In this document: positions 23,920 through 32,621 of the stretch, in pieces | How positions within the stretch are numbered: the first letter of the stretch is position 1 | How the letters are laid out: each line of letters starts with the position of its first letter | Assembly: GCA_030654075.1 (NCBI GenBank) | Contig: JAURYB010000048.1 | Coordinates: forward strand, 1-48,925 | DNA length: 48,925 nucleotides | Direction: 5' to 3' | Origin: Bacteroidales bacterium | GTDB lineage: Bacteria; Bacteroidota; Bacteroidia; Bacteroidales; UBA4417 | The notes under the pieces: generated by a model | Seen by the model: only the letters and a program-made list of their open reading frames with translations | Databases searched by the model: none | What the model was told of the DNA's origin: nothing | Position numbers and translations under genes: made by a program

Positions 23920-26136
23920 CTAATTCGTTACAATCAGTTTCTGAATTCCTATCACATGTTGTTTCTGTGTAATTTTCAGGATATAGTAACCGGGCGCAAC
24001 ATCCGGAATCGCAAACTGAATTGCCTGATCTCCTTCCGAAACCGGGGAATAATCCTTAACGGAAACACTTTTCCCAAGCAAATCAACAATTTCGAAATTA
24101 ATCCTATCTATATCCTTGGTTGTCAGCGTTATATTCAGTTGATCTTTTATTGGGTTTGGAAAGACCGAAACATGGTATGATTTATACCCCGCAACTAAAT
24201 CTCCGCTCGAAAGTGATACATTTCCATCCATCCAATTTAAGCGTTTGGTCATCCATACCTTTAAATACTCAACCTCTTCATCATAGGTGCTTCCCACAAA
24301 ATAGTTTGGCCATACATATTGCCCCAATATCGGCCATTTGTCAAAATTCCTTTTTATGGCATCGCCCATATATTTAACATGGGCATCCAGATCAGCCATA
24401 ATGGAATCGGTACTAAACGGACCTGCACGCATTGTTTTCCACCTGGCGGCAAAAGCATGGTTGTAATCGGGATCTTCCATCAACCTCGACCACCAATGCA
24501 TACTCCAGTTACCACTCGAGCCGTATCTTTTATAAAGCCAATTGTCAGTAGCCAGGCATAGATTATCATAGTCAACATTTCCATAACAAAGATCAAAATC
24601 CCACAACGGACCGGCAAATAATTTGCCGCCATCCGAATCTTTCTGTTTATAAAAAAATGTGCTGAAACGATATCCATCCACATTATTTGCCAGTTCGTTA
24701 ATAATCTGAAAATCAACAAAGGAATTCATATCCATGTATTTTCTGAAGCCGGTCACAGGATCTTTAAATGAGCTCCCGTTAAGCGTATTCTGAAGCGTTA
24801 AGATATAATTCTGGATGTATGATTTTTGTTCCGTTACTATCTCGTCATATTTCGGATATACATACGTAAATGCATAATTTATCGCGTTGTTATAGGGGAT
24901 AGAAGGATAGGAATAAAAATACTCTGCAGCGCTAACATCTTGTATTTTATCAACTTTTACAATATATCCACCGGTAAGGTTATCCCCTGAAATTTCGTCC
25001 GGCTTCAATTTATTGATATCAACCCGGTCAGTACCCCGTTTTATTTTCTCAATCAGCATATAAACGCCTATATAACTGCCATTCAAATAGGCTTCACAAT
25101 ATTTAAACCGGGGTTGCCAACCGCCCATTTTCCGACCCAGTTCATAAGATATAGCATTTCGCATCATACTTTTATCAGAATAAGGTGCCGAAAAAACCCA
25201 ATCTGATTCAGCGGGCATACCTAATAAACTTACACTTGTATCTGCTCCTGCCGGTGTCCGGAGTTCAACGCCATATCCCAATTTCGGGAACGATTGTGAC
25301 GACTGTCCCCGCAATTCAATACCAATATTACCTTCGTAATCGGTGGCATCATCCAAAAGCCCGTTGAGCTGACCCGGACCATTATCGACAACTTTTAAAT
25401 ACGCAGTAATTTTTGGTTCATTAACAATTAATTGTCCCCTGGTATCGATGATCAGTAAAGGCAAATTAGTTTTAACACCCGAAGGGTCCTCGAACCACGA
25501 CGGAACCTGTCGGTATGTTGTACTGGCATCTATAATGCCAACAGAGAAAAAAGTGTTGGAGGATAAGTCAGAAGATGACGCGGTAATATTGTGGACCTGG
25601 ATAGCCAATTCATTTGCGCCTTCGGTCATATATTTTTTCAGCGTATCATTTTTAATAATAAACCGTTCAGGAATTCCACCCTGATACATCAATGCTTCGT
25701 GATTGGTAATTGCGGGTGTTGAATACAAAGGCCTCACTCCGTAAATTCCAATGTTAGACCTGGCTATTTCATGCCCGTTCAGATAGGCAACAAAACCATC
25801 GTCGTAATCTACATCCAGAACTGCCCATGAAATATTGGAGATATCAGTAACAGTAAAAGTAATCCTGAGGTAAACAGAAATCACAGGACTTATTGTGGTA
25901 CCATCATCACCATCGGCAAACCCTATTCCTCCAGGGCCTGATAACCAGGAAGACTCATCAAAATCTGTATTCGTCCATGTAGCCGGCGGTTCAGAGTTTC
26001 CGGGAAAATAATGCCAGGTATCGCCGGCTGCAACCACCATTTCCCAATGGTTGACACTCTGAGCAAAAGTTGATTTAAAGCTGCCCACGAAAAAAGTAAC
26101 AACCAAAAGGACACTAACAATGTAGAGTTTTTTCAT
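23920..26136 (-). CDS. CotH-domain secreted protein with T9SS sorting domain
   Basis: A 738-residue secreted protein. From the ATG at 26136 it has a signal peptide (MKKLYIVSVLLVVTFFVGSF to FAQS). A beta-sandwich region of about 190 residues follows (WTNTDFDESSWLSGPGGIGF), then a CotH kinase-like domain. The latter shows GVYMLIEKIKRGTDRVDI, the typical CotH ATP-site region, and GPLWDFDLCYGN, its metal-binding motif. The C-terminal type A sorting domain is VFPNPIKDQLNITL to VIGIQKLIV. CotH of Bacillus phosphorylates spore coat proteins; in Bacteroidota the targets are unknown but would be surface or extracellular. The frame is open 28 codons further upstream without a signal peptide, so I used the internal start. 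Confidence 0.85.
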   Translation of the reverse strand: MKKLYIVSVLLVVTFFVGSFKSTFAQSVNHWEMVVAAGDTWHYFPGNSEPPATWTNTDFDESSWLSGPGGIGFADGDDGTTISPVISVYLRITFTVTDISNISWAVLDVDYDDGFVAYLNGHEIARSNIGIYGVRPLYSTPAITNHEALMYQGGIPERFIIKNDTLKKYMTEGANELAIQVHNITASSSDLSSNTFFSVGIIDASTTYRQVPSWFEDPSGVKTNLPLLIIDTRGQLIVNEPKITAYLKVVDNGPGQLNGLLDDATDYEGNIGIELRGQSSQSFPKLGYGVELRTPAGADTSVSLLGMPAESDWVFSAPYSDKSMMRNAISYELGRKMGGWQPRFKYCEAYLNGSYIGVYMLIEKIKRGTDRVDINKLKPDEISGDNLTGGYIVKVDKIQDVSAAEYFYSYPSIPYNNAINYAFTYVYPKYDEIVTEQKSYIQNYILTLQNTLNGSSFKDPVTGFRKYMDMNSFVDFQIINELANNVDGYRFSTFFYKQKDSDGGKLFAGPLWDFDLCYGNVDYDNLCLATDNWLYKRYGSSGNWSMHWWSRLMEDPDYNHAFAARWKTMRAGPFSTDSIMADLDAHVKYMGDAIKRNFDKWPILGQYVWPNYFVGSTYDEEVEYLKVWMTKRLNWMDGNVSLSSGDLVAGYKSYHVSVFPNPIKDQLNITLTTKDIDRINFEIVDLLGKSVSVKDYSPVSEGDQAIQFAIPDVAPGYYILKITQKQHVIGIQKLIVTN

Positions 26137-26481
26137 TTTACAATTATTTGCCAAAAATAACGGGTTAAGATTTGAACTAGTGAGTAACATACTATTTATC
26201 ATTACATTAGAGTCTGACAAGGTACCCGCTTAACAAATGCATCGCAAAAGTACTAATACCTGCGAACTAAATGCATCTGACAGATATAAATATTTCAATT
26301 GTACATAATCGAGTTACATTCCTATTAAAAGTTTATAAACCTTTGTAAATAAAAGAAGTGATTCGCCGGTTAAGAAGTTTAAACTCTCGGGCAGGCTGTT
26401 AACTGAAACCGGATTTCGCTTAAAAACCCGCTAAAACCATTGTTTAGCGCGTTATTAGAATTTAATTTTTAACATTTTTGT

Positions 26482-26489
26482 TATCTTTG
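26482..26489 (+). promoter_or_regulatory. -7 promoter element TATCTTTG
   Basis: TATCTTTG lies 23 bases before the lipoprotein ATG at 26513 and matches TAnnTTTG. Confidence 0.55.
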
Positions 26490-26512
26490 CTGACATCTAA
26501 AATCAAAACTCA

Positions 26513-27685
26513 ATGAAAAGAATTTTCCCTCTTGTATTCGTTTTAGCCATCATCTTTTCAGGATGCGGTTCTTCAAAAAAGCAACTCCAGAAAGGCAACT
26601 ATGACGCTGCTATTGCAAAAGCCGTTAAGCAACTGCGTAAGGATCGCAATGATGTAAAGCAGATTGAAATCCTTGAACAGTCATATAAAGTGGCAAATGA
26701 TCAGGATAACGAAAGAATCCGTTTTTTAAAAATGGAAGGACGTCCTAATAACTGGGACCAAATTTATCTTGTTTATAAATCGCTGAACGACAGGCAATCA
26801 CTTGTAAAAACAGTTACGCCACTCAATAAAAACGGGGAGTCAATCGATTTTCCATTTGTTGATTATATGGCGGATATGGTTGCCGCAAAACGCAAAGCAG
26901 CCGATTTCTATTATGCACATGGCAATGAACTGATGAAGAGCGGCTTAAAAGATTCGTACAGGCAGGCATATGATGAGTATGTAAGAGCAAAACAATATAT
27001 CGGTGATTATGAAGGAATTGATAACAAGATTCTGGATGCAAAAAACCTTGGAATGAGCCGGGTGTTTGTTTCCATTCAGAATACGTCCATGATAAAATTC
27101 CCTAAAGAATTTGAGCAGGATCTGCTGGCGCTTGACCTGCCGGCACTCAATTCCGAATGGGTTGAATATTATACGCAAAACCTGAATGACGAAACAAAAT
27201 ATGATTATTTTGTAGATGTAAAGGTAAAAAATGTAGCCGTAAGCCCGGATCAGACTATGCAAAAAGATACGGTTATAAAACGTGATGTTGAAGATGGATT
27301 CACGTACGCGCTCGACAAAAAAGGCAACGTAATGAGAGATACATTGGGGAACGATATTAAAATTAAAAAATATAAAACCCTTCAGTGCGCTCTTGTTGAA
27401 TCCGTTCAGTTAAAGGCATGCCGGATTGATGGTGATATACAGGTAATACAGGCAAATCCAGACAAAACACTTAAAAAGGATCCGATTTTTGCTGAGTCCT
27501 CTTTCAGAAATGTTTCTTCGCGCGCGCTGGGTGATGTACAGGCACTCAATGCCGACCAGCTTGCCAGAACCAAAACAACCCCGGTTCCTTTTCCAACAGA
27601 TATTGAAATGGTGGTGCGTTGTTCCGAAACCCTGAAAACTGCTATAAGAAGCGCGATTCAGAATAATAAAAGGTATATTTATTAA
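26513..27685 (+). CDS. TPR-like lipoprotein of unknown function
   Basis: A 390-residue lipoprotein. The signal peptide MKRIFPLVFVLAIIFSGC gives lipidated Cys18. Residues 20-185 are helical with TPR character (QKGNYDAAIAKAVKQLRKDRND; AYDEYVRAKQYIGDYEGID). The C-terminal half is beta-rich (YFVDVKVKNVAVSPD; YKTLQCALVESVQLKACRIDGDIQVI) and ends FPTDIEMVVRCSETLKTAI. It probably sits on the periplasmic face of the inner or outer membrane. I do not recognise a named family. The gene has its own promoter and ends in a large inverted word repeat shared with the convergent phosphorylase gene. Confidence 0.75.
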   Translation: MKRIFPLVFVLAIIFSGCGSSKKQLQKGNYDAAIAKAVKQLRKDRNDVKQIEILEQSYKVANDQDNERIRFLKMEGRPNNWDQIYLVYKSLNDRQSLVKTVTPLNKNGESIDFPFVDYMADMVAAKRKAADFYYAHGNELMKSGLKDSYRQAYDEYVRAKQYIGDYEGIDNKILDAKNLGMSRVFVSIQNTSMIKFPKEFEQDLLALDLPALNSEWVEYYTQNLNDETKYDYFVDVKVKNVAVSPDQTMQKDTVIKRDVEDGFTYALDKKGNVMRDTLGNDIKIKKYKTLQCALVESVQLKACRIDGDIQVIQANPDKTLKKDPIFAESSFRNVSSRALGDVQALNADQLARTKTTPVPFPTDIEMVVRCSETLKTAIRSAIQNNKRYIY

Positions 27686-27688
27686 GAC

Positions 27689-27780
27689 TAAAATTCCAAA
27701 TTCCAGGTCCCAAATCCCAAGAATTATTCATGCCTGAATCTTGGGCTTTGAATTTGGAATTTGGAATTTGGGTCTTGGTT
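27689..27780. repeat. large snap-back repeat of AATTCCAAATTCC words between convergent genes
   Basis: CCAAATTCCAGGTCCCAAATC words at 27689-27722 face CTTGGGCTTTGAATTTGGAA words at 27738-27778. The arms can pair over about 30 bases with a few mismatches. The gap separates the 3' ends of the lipoprotein and nucleoside phosphorylase genes, so the structure could stop transcription from both sides. The same words recur at 43143-43260. Confidence 0.65.
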
Positions 27781-27787
27781 CTTATAT

Positions 27788-28660
27788 TTATTGTGTCAAA
27801 CGTTCCAACAGCAACTTAATAAGTCTTTCAATATCTGCGTGATAATCCTTGGCATAGGTTTGATTAACACGATTCGCGACAATAGTACAGATGGTTAACG
27901 TATCATGCCCAAGCATTTTACCTAATCCGTAAAGCGCGGAAGTTTCCATTTCAAAATTGGAAATTCTTTTTCCCTGGTATTCAAAACTTTCGATAAGGTG
28001 ATTCAATTCAGGGAAAGCCAGTTTCAACCTCAATTCCCTGCCCTGCGGGCCATAAAAACCAGGCGCGGTAAGGGTTATTCCATGAACAAGGTCTTTCCCC
28101 AGCTTATCCATAAGCGTATCGGAACAGGGCACAGCATAAATTCCCGGTAAATTTTCGTTCCAGCTTACATGATTTACAAAAGCTTCTGCCAGTTCGGCAT
28201 TCATAACACTTTTGCCTTTGTCGTAAAAATATAACAGGCCGTCCATACCCATTCCATAGGAGGATGCGACAAAATCACCCGGCTGAATATCAGCCTGCAA
28301 TGCGCCGGCAGTTCCCATCCTGATAATGTTGAGCTTTGTATGCGTTTGCTTTGGCATACGCGTTTCAAGATCAATATTTACAGCCGCGTCCAGTTCATTT
28401 ATAACAATATCCAGGTTATCGGTGCCCATTCCGGTCGACAAAACCGTAAGCCGTTTCTTGCCTATGGTGCCGGTATGTGTAAAAAGCTCCCGGTTTTGCA
28501 CCGAAAAGTCAATAGTGTCGAAATACTTCGAAATTTCTTTAACTCGCCCCGGATCGCCTACAACGATAATAGTTTCAGCTAGATTTTCAGGTTTCACATG
28601 CAAGTGATAAACACTTCCGTCCGGATTTAAAATGAGTTCTGATTCAGCAATTTTTGTCAT
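27788..28660 (-). CDS. nucleoside phosphorylase (uridine phosphorylase-like)
   Basis: A 290-residue PNP/UDP phosphorylase-family enzyme that splits nucleosides with phosphate for salvage. Motifs: ETIIVVGDPGRVKEISKYFD, LSTGMGTDNLDIVINELDAA, IIRMGTAGALQADIQPGDFV (phosphate-site loop) and ISNFEMETSALYGLGKMLGH (ribose-binding Glu-Met-Glu). The last motif is typical of uridine phosphorylase-type members, but the base specificity is not certain. The ATG at 28660 is chosen; the longer frame runs through the divergent promoter region. It is divergent from uspA, with overlapping promoter words between them. Confidence 0.87.
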   Translation of the reverse strand: MTKIAESELILNPDGSVYHLHVKPENLAETIIVVGDPGRVKEISKYFDTIDFSVQNRELFTHTGTIGKKRLTVLSTGMGTDNLDIVINELDAAVNIDLETRMPKQTHTKLNIIRMGTAGALQADIQPGDFVASSYGMGMDGLLYFYDKGKSVMNAELAEAFVNHVSWNENLPGIYAVPCSDTLMDKLGKDLVHGITLTAPGFYGPQGRELRLKLAFPELNHLIESFEYQGKRISNFEMETSALYGLGKMLGHDTLTICTIVANRVNQTYAKDYHADIERLIKLLLERLTQ

Positions 28661-28686
28661 TATTAGTGTATGAAAAAGTAAAACGG

Positions 28687-28706
28687 TATTTTTGTACACA
28701 AAAGTA
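28687..28706. promoter_or_regulatory. divergent pair of -7 promoter elements
   Basis: TATTTTTG at 28687-28694 faces right toward the universal stress gene. TACTTTTG, read on the other strand at 28699-28706, faces left toward the phosphorylase. Both match TAnnTTTG and are 4 bases apart, so the two polymerases would compete. Confidence 0.5.
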
Positions 28707-28723
28707 AACAAATCAACGTACCA

Positions 28724-29596
28724 ATGAATAAAATCCTGATACCGGTAGATTTTGAAAAACAATCACTCTTCGCGATCGAACATTCGTTCAGCCTTGCCCA
28801 TACAATTCTTGCAGAAATAACTTTATTATATGTGCATGAACCATCCGGAATATTTTCAAGTATTTTCAGCGATGACCAAAAAAACGAAATTCTTATAGTA
28901 ATTGATGAACGTCTTGCTGAAATTGCAGGTAAAGCCGCACTTTCTTCAGGCATAAAGGTTAATTACAGGATCGAAAAAGGCAAGATTTATTCTAAAATCA
29001 TTGATGTTGCCAAAGAAATTAATGCACAGTTTATCGTGATGGGAACCCACGGCTCCGATCAGGAAGGTGAGCCGGGAAAGCGTATCGGCGCTAATACTTC
29101 AAGAGTTGTCAGAGCTTCAAAATGCCCTGTAATTACCTTGAATGGCAACCATGTTCATTCCGGATGCCGCAGCATCCTTTTACCTCTTGACCTTACCATG
29201 GAGTCCAGGCAAAAAGTTACCATGGGTATTGAAATCGCCAGGTACTATGGCGCCGGGATAAAAGTTGTTTCTGCCTTTATGACAAAAAACGAAAAGGCTG
29301 AAGTTGGCAGGCTCTATCAGCAGGGAGATCAGGTAACCAATTTTGTCGCGTCCGCAGGTATTGACTGCTCTTTCGAGGTAATCGAAATCAAAGACGATAC
29401 AAAAAGCTTTGTCCCTTCCATTCTCAAGTATGCGGATCAACAAGGTGATATCGATCTGATCATTATTTTGAATCAGCAGGAAGTTGGCCTTGTGGAATAC
29501 TTTGTGGGATCGCAAGCGCAGGATTTAATCCGCTTATCCGATATCCCGGTAATGTCAATTCGTCCGATGAATATGGGAGTTGGTTCGTCTTTTTAA
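28724..29596 (+). CDS. universal stress protein with two UspA domains
   Basis: A 290-residue protein made of two tandem UspA domains (about 1-142 and 145-285). Domain one has KILIPVDFEKQSLFAIEHSF and FIVMGTHGSDQEGEPGKRIG, followed by ANTSRVVRASKCPV, the usual ATP-binding ending. Domain two has RSILLPLDLTMESRQK and IRLSDIPVMSIRP, with a weaker nucleotide loop (NQQEVGLVEYFVGSQ), so it may not bind ATP. UspA proteins help cells survive starvation, oxidants and energy stress. Single gene with its own promoter. Confidence 0.88.
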   Translation: MNKILIPVDFEKQSLFAIEHSFSLAHTILAEITLLYVHEPSGIFSSIFSDDQKNEILIVIDERLAEIAGKAALSSGIKVNYRIEKGKIYSKIIDVAKEINAQFIVMGTHGSDQEGEPGKRIGANTSRVVRASKCPVITLNGNHVHSGCRSILLPLDLTMESRQKVTMGIEIARYYGAGIKVVSAFMTKNEKAEVGRLYQQGDQVTNFVASAGIDCSFEVIEIKDDTKSFVPSILKYADQQGDIDLIIILNQQEVGLVEYFVGSQAQDLIRLSDIPVMSIRPMNMGVGSSF

Positions 29597-29936
29597 TGGA
29601 TTTGATTTTCGGTTGATAAAGACAGAAGGAGGAAGTCAGAAGTCGGAAACAGGAAATAGGAAATAGGAGAATGTTAGACAGATGACGGAAGTTGGCAGTA
29701 GCATAAGGAAGAGAGAGTCAGTATGAACTCCCTACGGTGTTTTCCTAAATCTTGCGCTTTCCGGACCAATAATATCCTCCACATCCAATTACTAACTCCG
29801 GTTTTTTCAAATCAAGAAGAGCAATAACAACAATCTCCTTTGTGCGCCACCAGCTTCCGCCTTCCAGCCTCGGTCTTCCAGCCAATAATAACTCTGACCA
29901 TTCATTTTTATATCAGAAACATTTTTAGAGAAACAT
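29597..29936. other. 340-base gap with degenerate word repeats
   Basis: The gap between uspA and cinA shows AGGAAATAGGAAATAGGAGA words (29644-29670), one partly matching TAC-loop hairpin at 29727-29739, and CTTCCGCCTTCCAGCCTCG with GTCTTCCAGCC words (29860-29885). I see no gene and no clear promoter word for cinA. The material resembles other intergenic repeats in the window. Confidence 0.45.
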
Positions 29937-31172
29937 ATGCTTGCAGAAATTATTACCATTGGCGACGAACTCCTGATCGGGCAGGTAATCGACACCAACT
30001 CAGCCTGGATGGCTGAACAACTGAATGTAATTGGCATTAAAGTACACCAGATCACCAGTATCTCCGACGACCAGCAGCACATTCTAACAACTTTAAAGGA
30101 AGCATCAGAACGAGCTCAGCTTATCTTAATAACTGGCGGTCTCGGGCCAACAAAAGATGATATCACCAAGCAAACACTCTGCAAGTATTTTGATACTTCA
30201 TTGGTTTTCAGCGAAACAGCTTATGCGAATGTTGAAAAATTATTTTCCGCCCGTGGCGTAGCTGTCACAGAATTGAACCGTTTACAAGCCATGGTGCCTG
30301 CTAACTGCCGCGTAGTCGCTAATCCAAACGGAACCGCGCCTTGTATGTGGTTCGAGAAAAATGGCTGTATTTATATTTCCATGCCGGGCGTCCCTTTCGA
30401 GATGAAAGCTATCATGGAGCAGGAAATAATACCTCAGCTGCTTACTAAATTAAACCGTGTTATTATTCACAGGACCCTATTAACCGAAGGTGTCGGCGAA
30501 TCCCACCTGGCATCCCTCATCGAGCCCTGGGAAGAGTCACTACCTTCATTTGTCAAACTGGCTTACCTTCCTCAGCCAGGAATGGTAAGGCTGAGATTAA
30601 CTGCTTACGGAACCGACCGGAAAGTGCTGCAGAATGCTATCGATAAGGCTGAGAAAGAGCTTTATCCATATGCGGGAAACTTTATCTTTGGTTTCGATAA
30701 TGATACAATGGAATCAGTGGTTGGACAGCTGCTCCGGAGTAAAGGAATGACACTTTCCACCGCCGAGAGCTGTACCGGCGGCAATATCGCCCAGCTTATC
30801 ACAAGCATAGCCGGCAGTTCCGATTACTTCAAAGGTTCCATAGTTGCTTATTCAAACGAAATTAAAGAACAATTTCTCGGAGTTCCTCACAAGGTGATTG
30901 CAGAAAATGGCGCCGTAAGCGAACAAACCGTTATTGCCATGGCTGAAGGAATCCGTACTCGTTTTTTAACCGATTTTGCGATCTCAGTCTCAGGGATCGC
31001 AGGTCCTGGTGGAGGAACAGCAGAAAAACCGGTTGGTACAACCTGGATAGCCATTGCAACACCAACTGAAACAATTGCAAGGAAATTTCTTTTGGGTGAT
31101 CATAGGGGAAGAAACATACGGAAGGCATCCATGGCAGCTTTAAATATGCTGCGTGGCAAACTGGCTGAATAA
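29937..31172 (+). CDS. cinA: CinA-family protein (nicotinamide-nucleotide amidohydrolase, PncC domain)
   Basis: A 411-residue two-domain protein. The N-terminal MoCF_biosynth-like domain (about 1-170) has EIITIGDELLIGQVIDTNS and ITGGLGPTKDDITK at 65-78. The C-terminal PncC domain (about 255-405) has LSTAESCTGGNIAQLITSIA, with the catalytic serine in AESCTGG, then YFKGSIVAYSNEIKEQFLGV and VSGIAGPGGGTAEKPVGTTW. The protein deamidates nicotinamide mononucleotide and clears damaged pyridine nucleotides; the competence link in its name applies only to some species. It is followed 196 bases later by rpmB, the usual order in this phylum. Confidence 0.92.
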   Translation: MLAEIITIGDELLIGQVIDTNSAWMAEQLNVIGIKVHQITSISDDQQHILTTLKEASERAQLILITGGLGPTKDDITKQTLCKYFDTSLVFSETAYANVEKLFSARGVAVTELNRLQAMVPANCRVVANPNGTAPCMWFEKNGCIYISMPGVPFEMKAIMEQEIIPQLLTKLNRVIIHRTLLTEGVGESHLASLIEPWEESLPSFVKLAYLPQPGMVRLRLTAYGTDRKVLQNAIDKAEKELYPYAGNFIFGFDNDTMESVVGQLLRSKGMTLSTAESCTGGNIAQLITSIAGSSDYFKGSIVAYSNEIKEQFLGVPHKVIAENGAVSEQTVIAMAEGIRTRFLTDFAISVSGIAGPGGGTAEKPVGTTWIAIATPTETIARKFLLGDHRGRNIRKASMAALNMLRGKLAE

Positions 31173-31368
31173 GGATCTGCTTTTTGTTCGGAATGCGTTT
31201 TCCGTTCGGACTCCGATCAGAATTTATTTTCCTATAATCAACTGAATGCCTGTTGATTAAAACCAATAAACAAAGCACATCAAACATAATCAAAGTTTTT
31301 TTTCAGATTGTTTTGATTTTTGTAAATTTATACAGACCTTTGCACTCCATTTTGAAAAGCCTAACACT

Positions 31369-31611
31369 ATGTCAAGAGTTTGTGAATTAACCGGAAAGAA
31401 AATGATTGTAGGGAACACTGTTTCCCACTCAAATATTAAAACCAAACGCAGGTTTTACCCTAATCTTCAAACCAAACGCTTCTTTATTCCTGAAGAAGAC
31501 AAATGGATTACGTTGAAAGTTTCGACTTCCGCACTGCGTACCATCAACAAAAAAGGCATTAGTGCATGCTTAAAAGAAGCCCGTGAAAAAGGCTTTCTAA
31601 TTAACAAGTAG
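31369..31611 (+). CDS. rpmB: 50S ribosomal protein L28
   Basis: An 80-residue basic protein: MSRVCELTGKKMIVGNTVSH, followed by KTKRRFYPNLQTKRFFIP and VSTSALRTINKKGISACLK. These are the conserved L28 segments. It lacks the zinc-binding cysteine set of some L28 forms. In many Bacteroidota rpmB is followed by rpmG (L33); here a strong terminator comes at once, so rpmG must be elsewhere or beyond this window. Confidence 0.95.
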   Translation: MSRVCELTGKKMIVGNTVSHSNIKTKRRFYPNLQTKRFFIPEEDKWITLKVSTSALRTINKKGISACLKEAREKGFLINK

Positions 31612-31634
31612 ACATTTGTAATGAATAATTCCAG

Positions 31635-31667
31635 AGCTGTTTCCCTTTTGGGTGACAGCTTTTTTTG
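31635..31667 (+). terminator. rho-independent terminator after rpmB
   Basis: AGCTGT-TT-CCC at 31635-31645 pairs with GGG-TG-ACAGCT at 31650-31660 and is followed by a run of T. It lies 23 bases after the rpmB stop. Confidence 0.88.
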
Positions 31668-31742
31668 TTGTCGCCCGGAAATGCGTTAACATTATTTTTG
31701 AAATCTGGCATGATCATATTTCCTTTGGCAATGTAAAAGAAA

Positions 31743-31750
31743 TATCTTTG
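31743..31750 (+). promoter_or_regulatory. -7 promoter element TATCTTTG close to the start codon
   Basis: TATCTTTG ends 6 bases before the ATG at 31757. If used, transcription starts at or beside the start codon, which would make a leaderless or nearly leaderless message. Confidence 0.4.
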
Positions 31751-31756
31751 CATCTG

Positions 31757-32410
31757 ATGAAAGCATCTTTACCTGTAATCATATTTATTCTTCTTGCGTT
31801 TTCCGTTGCCGGGGTAAAAGCACAGCGGGTCAACGACCTTGTGCAATTCTCAGGAGTTGTGGTAACTGCCGACAGTCTGCGGCCTGTGCCATTCACTAAT
31901 ATTGCCGTCACCAGAACCGGCCGCGGTACAACATCCGATTATTCCGGGTTTTTCTCAATTATAGTACACAAGAACGACCTGATCTCATTTTCCTCTGTAG
32001 GTTACAAAACCGGCTTATTCCGCATTCCTGATACGCTTACCGAAAACCGATATTCACTTATACAGGTTATGTCGTCGGATACGCTTATGCTTACCGAAAC
32101 GGTAATTTATCCGTGGCCTAGTAAGGAACAGTTCAGGCATGCATTTTTAACTCTCCATGTGCCTGACGATGATATTGAAATTGCGAAACGCAACCTGGCA
32201 TATATGGAAATGCGTGAAATTTACGGACGTAATTATGATCCAGAAAAATACGGATTTACTCCCGGCCAAAGCTACCGCAACCAAATGAGCGCGTCATCAG
32301 ACAGACTTTATTACAACGGACAAACCATGCCTAATAACCTGCTTAATCCTATCGCCTGGGCCAAGTTTATTAAAGCGTGGAAACGGGGGGATTTTAAAAA
32401 GAAGTATTGA
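31757..32410 (+). CDS. secreted protein with carboxypeptidase-like regulatory domain
   Basis: A 217-residue protein with a signal peptide (MKASLPVIIFILLAFSVAG to KAQ). A carboxypeptidase-D regulatory-like beta-sandwich follows: VQFSGVVVTADSLRPVPFTN, GRGTTSDYSGFFSIIVHKND and ISFSSVGYKT. The domain usually begins outer-membrane receptors, but here the rest is short (VIYPWPSKEQFRHAFL, then a helical C-terminus ending KAWKRGDFKKKY). It is likely periplasmic or surface anchored. The open frame reaches 31652, but that start lies inside the rpmB terminator. The TonB receptor 212 bases downstream has the same kind of N-terminal domain, so a functional link is possible. Confidence 0.75.
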   Translation: MKASLPVIIFILLAFSVAGVKAQRVNDLVQFSGVVVTADSLRPVPFTNIAVTRTGRGTTSDYSGFFSIIVHKNDLISFSSVGYKTGLFRIPDTLTENRYSLIQVMSSDTLMLTETVIYPWPSKEQFRHAFLTLHVPDDDIEIAKRNLAYMEMREIYGRNYDPEKYGFTPGQSYRNQMSASSDRLYYNGQTMPNNLLNPIAWAKFIKAWKRGDFKKKY

Positions 32411-32565
32411 GTTTGAGTTATTAGAAAATGGAAAATAGATAGTTAATAGAAAATAGTGTGTTGAAAATTTGAACTCATGAGTAAAGTGTATTTCGAACAT
32501 TCCACATCCGACATCGCACATTCCACATCGCACATAGCACATCACTCATCACTCATCTTTCCCTT
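32411..32565. repeat. word repeats TAGAAAATGG and CACATCGCACAT
   Basis: After the stop at 32410 come TTAGAAAATGGAAAATAG words (32420-32456), then CATTCCACATCCGACATCGC and further CACAT words (32498-32560) that end CATCACTCATCACTCATC. No gene or terminator is visible, so the next gene may be read through. Confidence 0.55.
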
Positions 32566-32621
32566 ATTTATACTACTTTCGCAGAAAAGACGTTATCTTC
32601 AGAGGTAGCCACCAGTTTTAT

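Noticed and set aside
23734..24180. 148-codon rightward open frame
   Set aside because: It runs through the CotH terminator hairpin and antisense to the CotH sorting domain; composition does not look coding.
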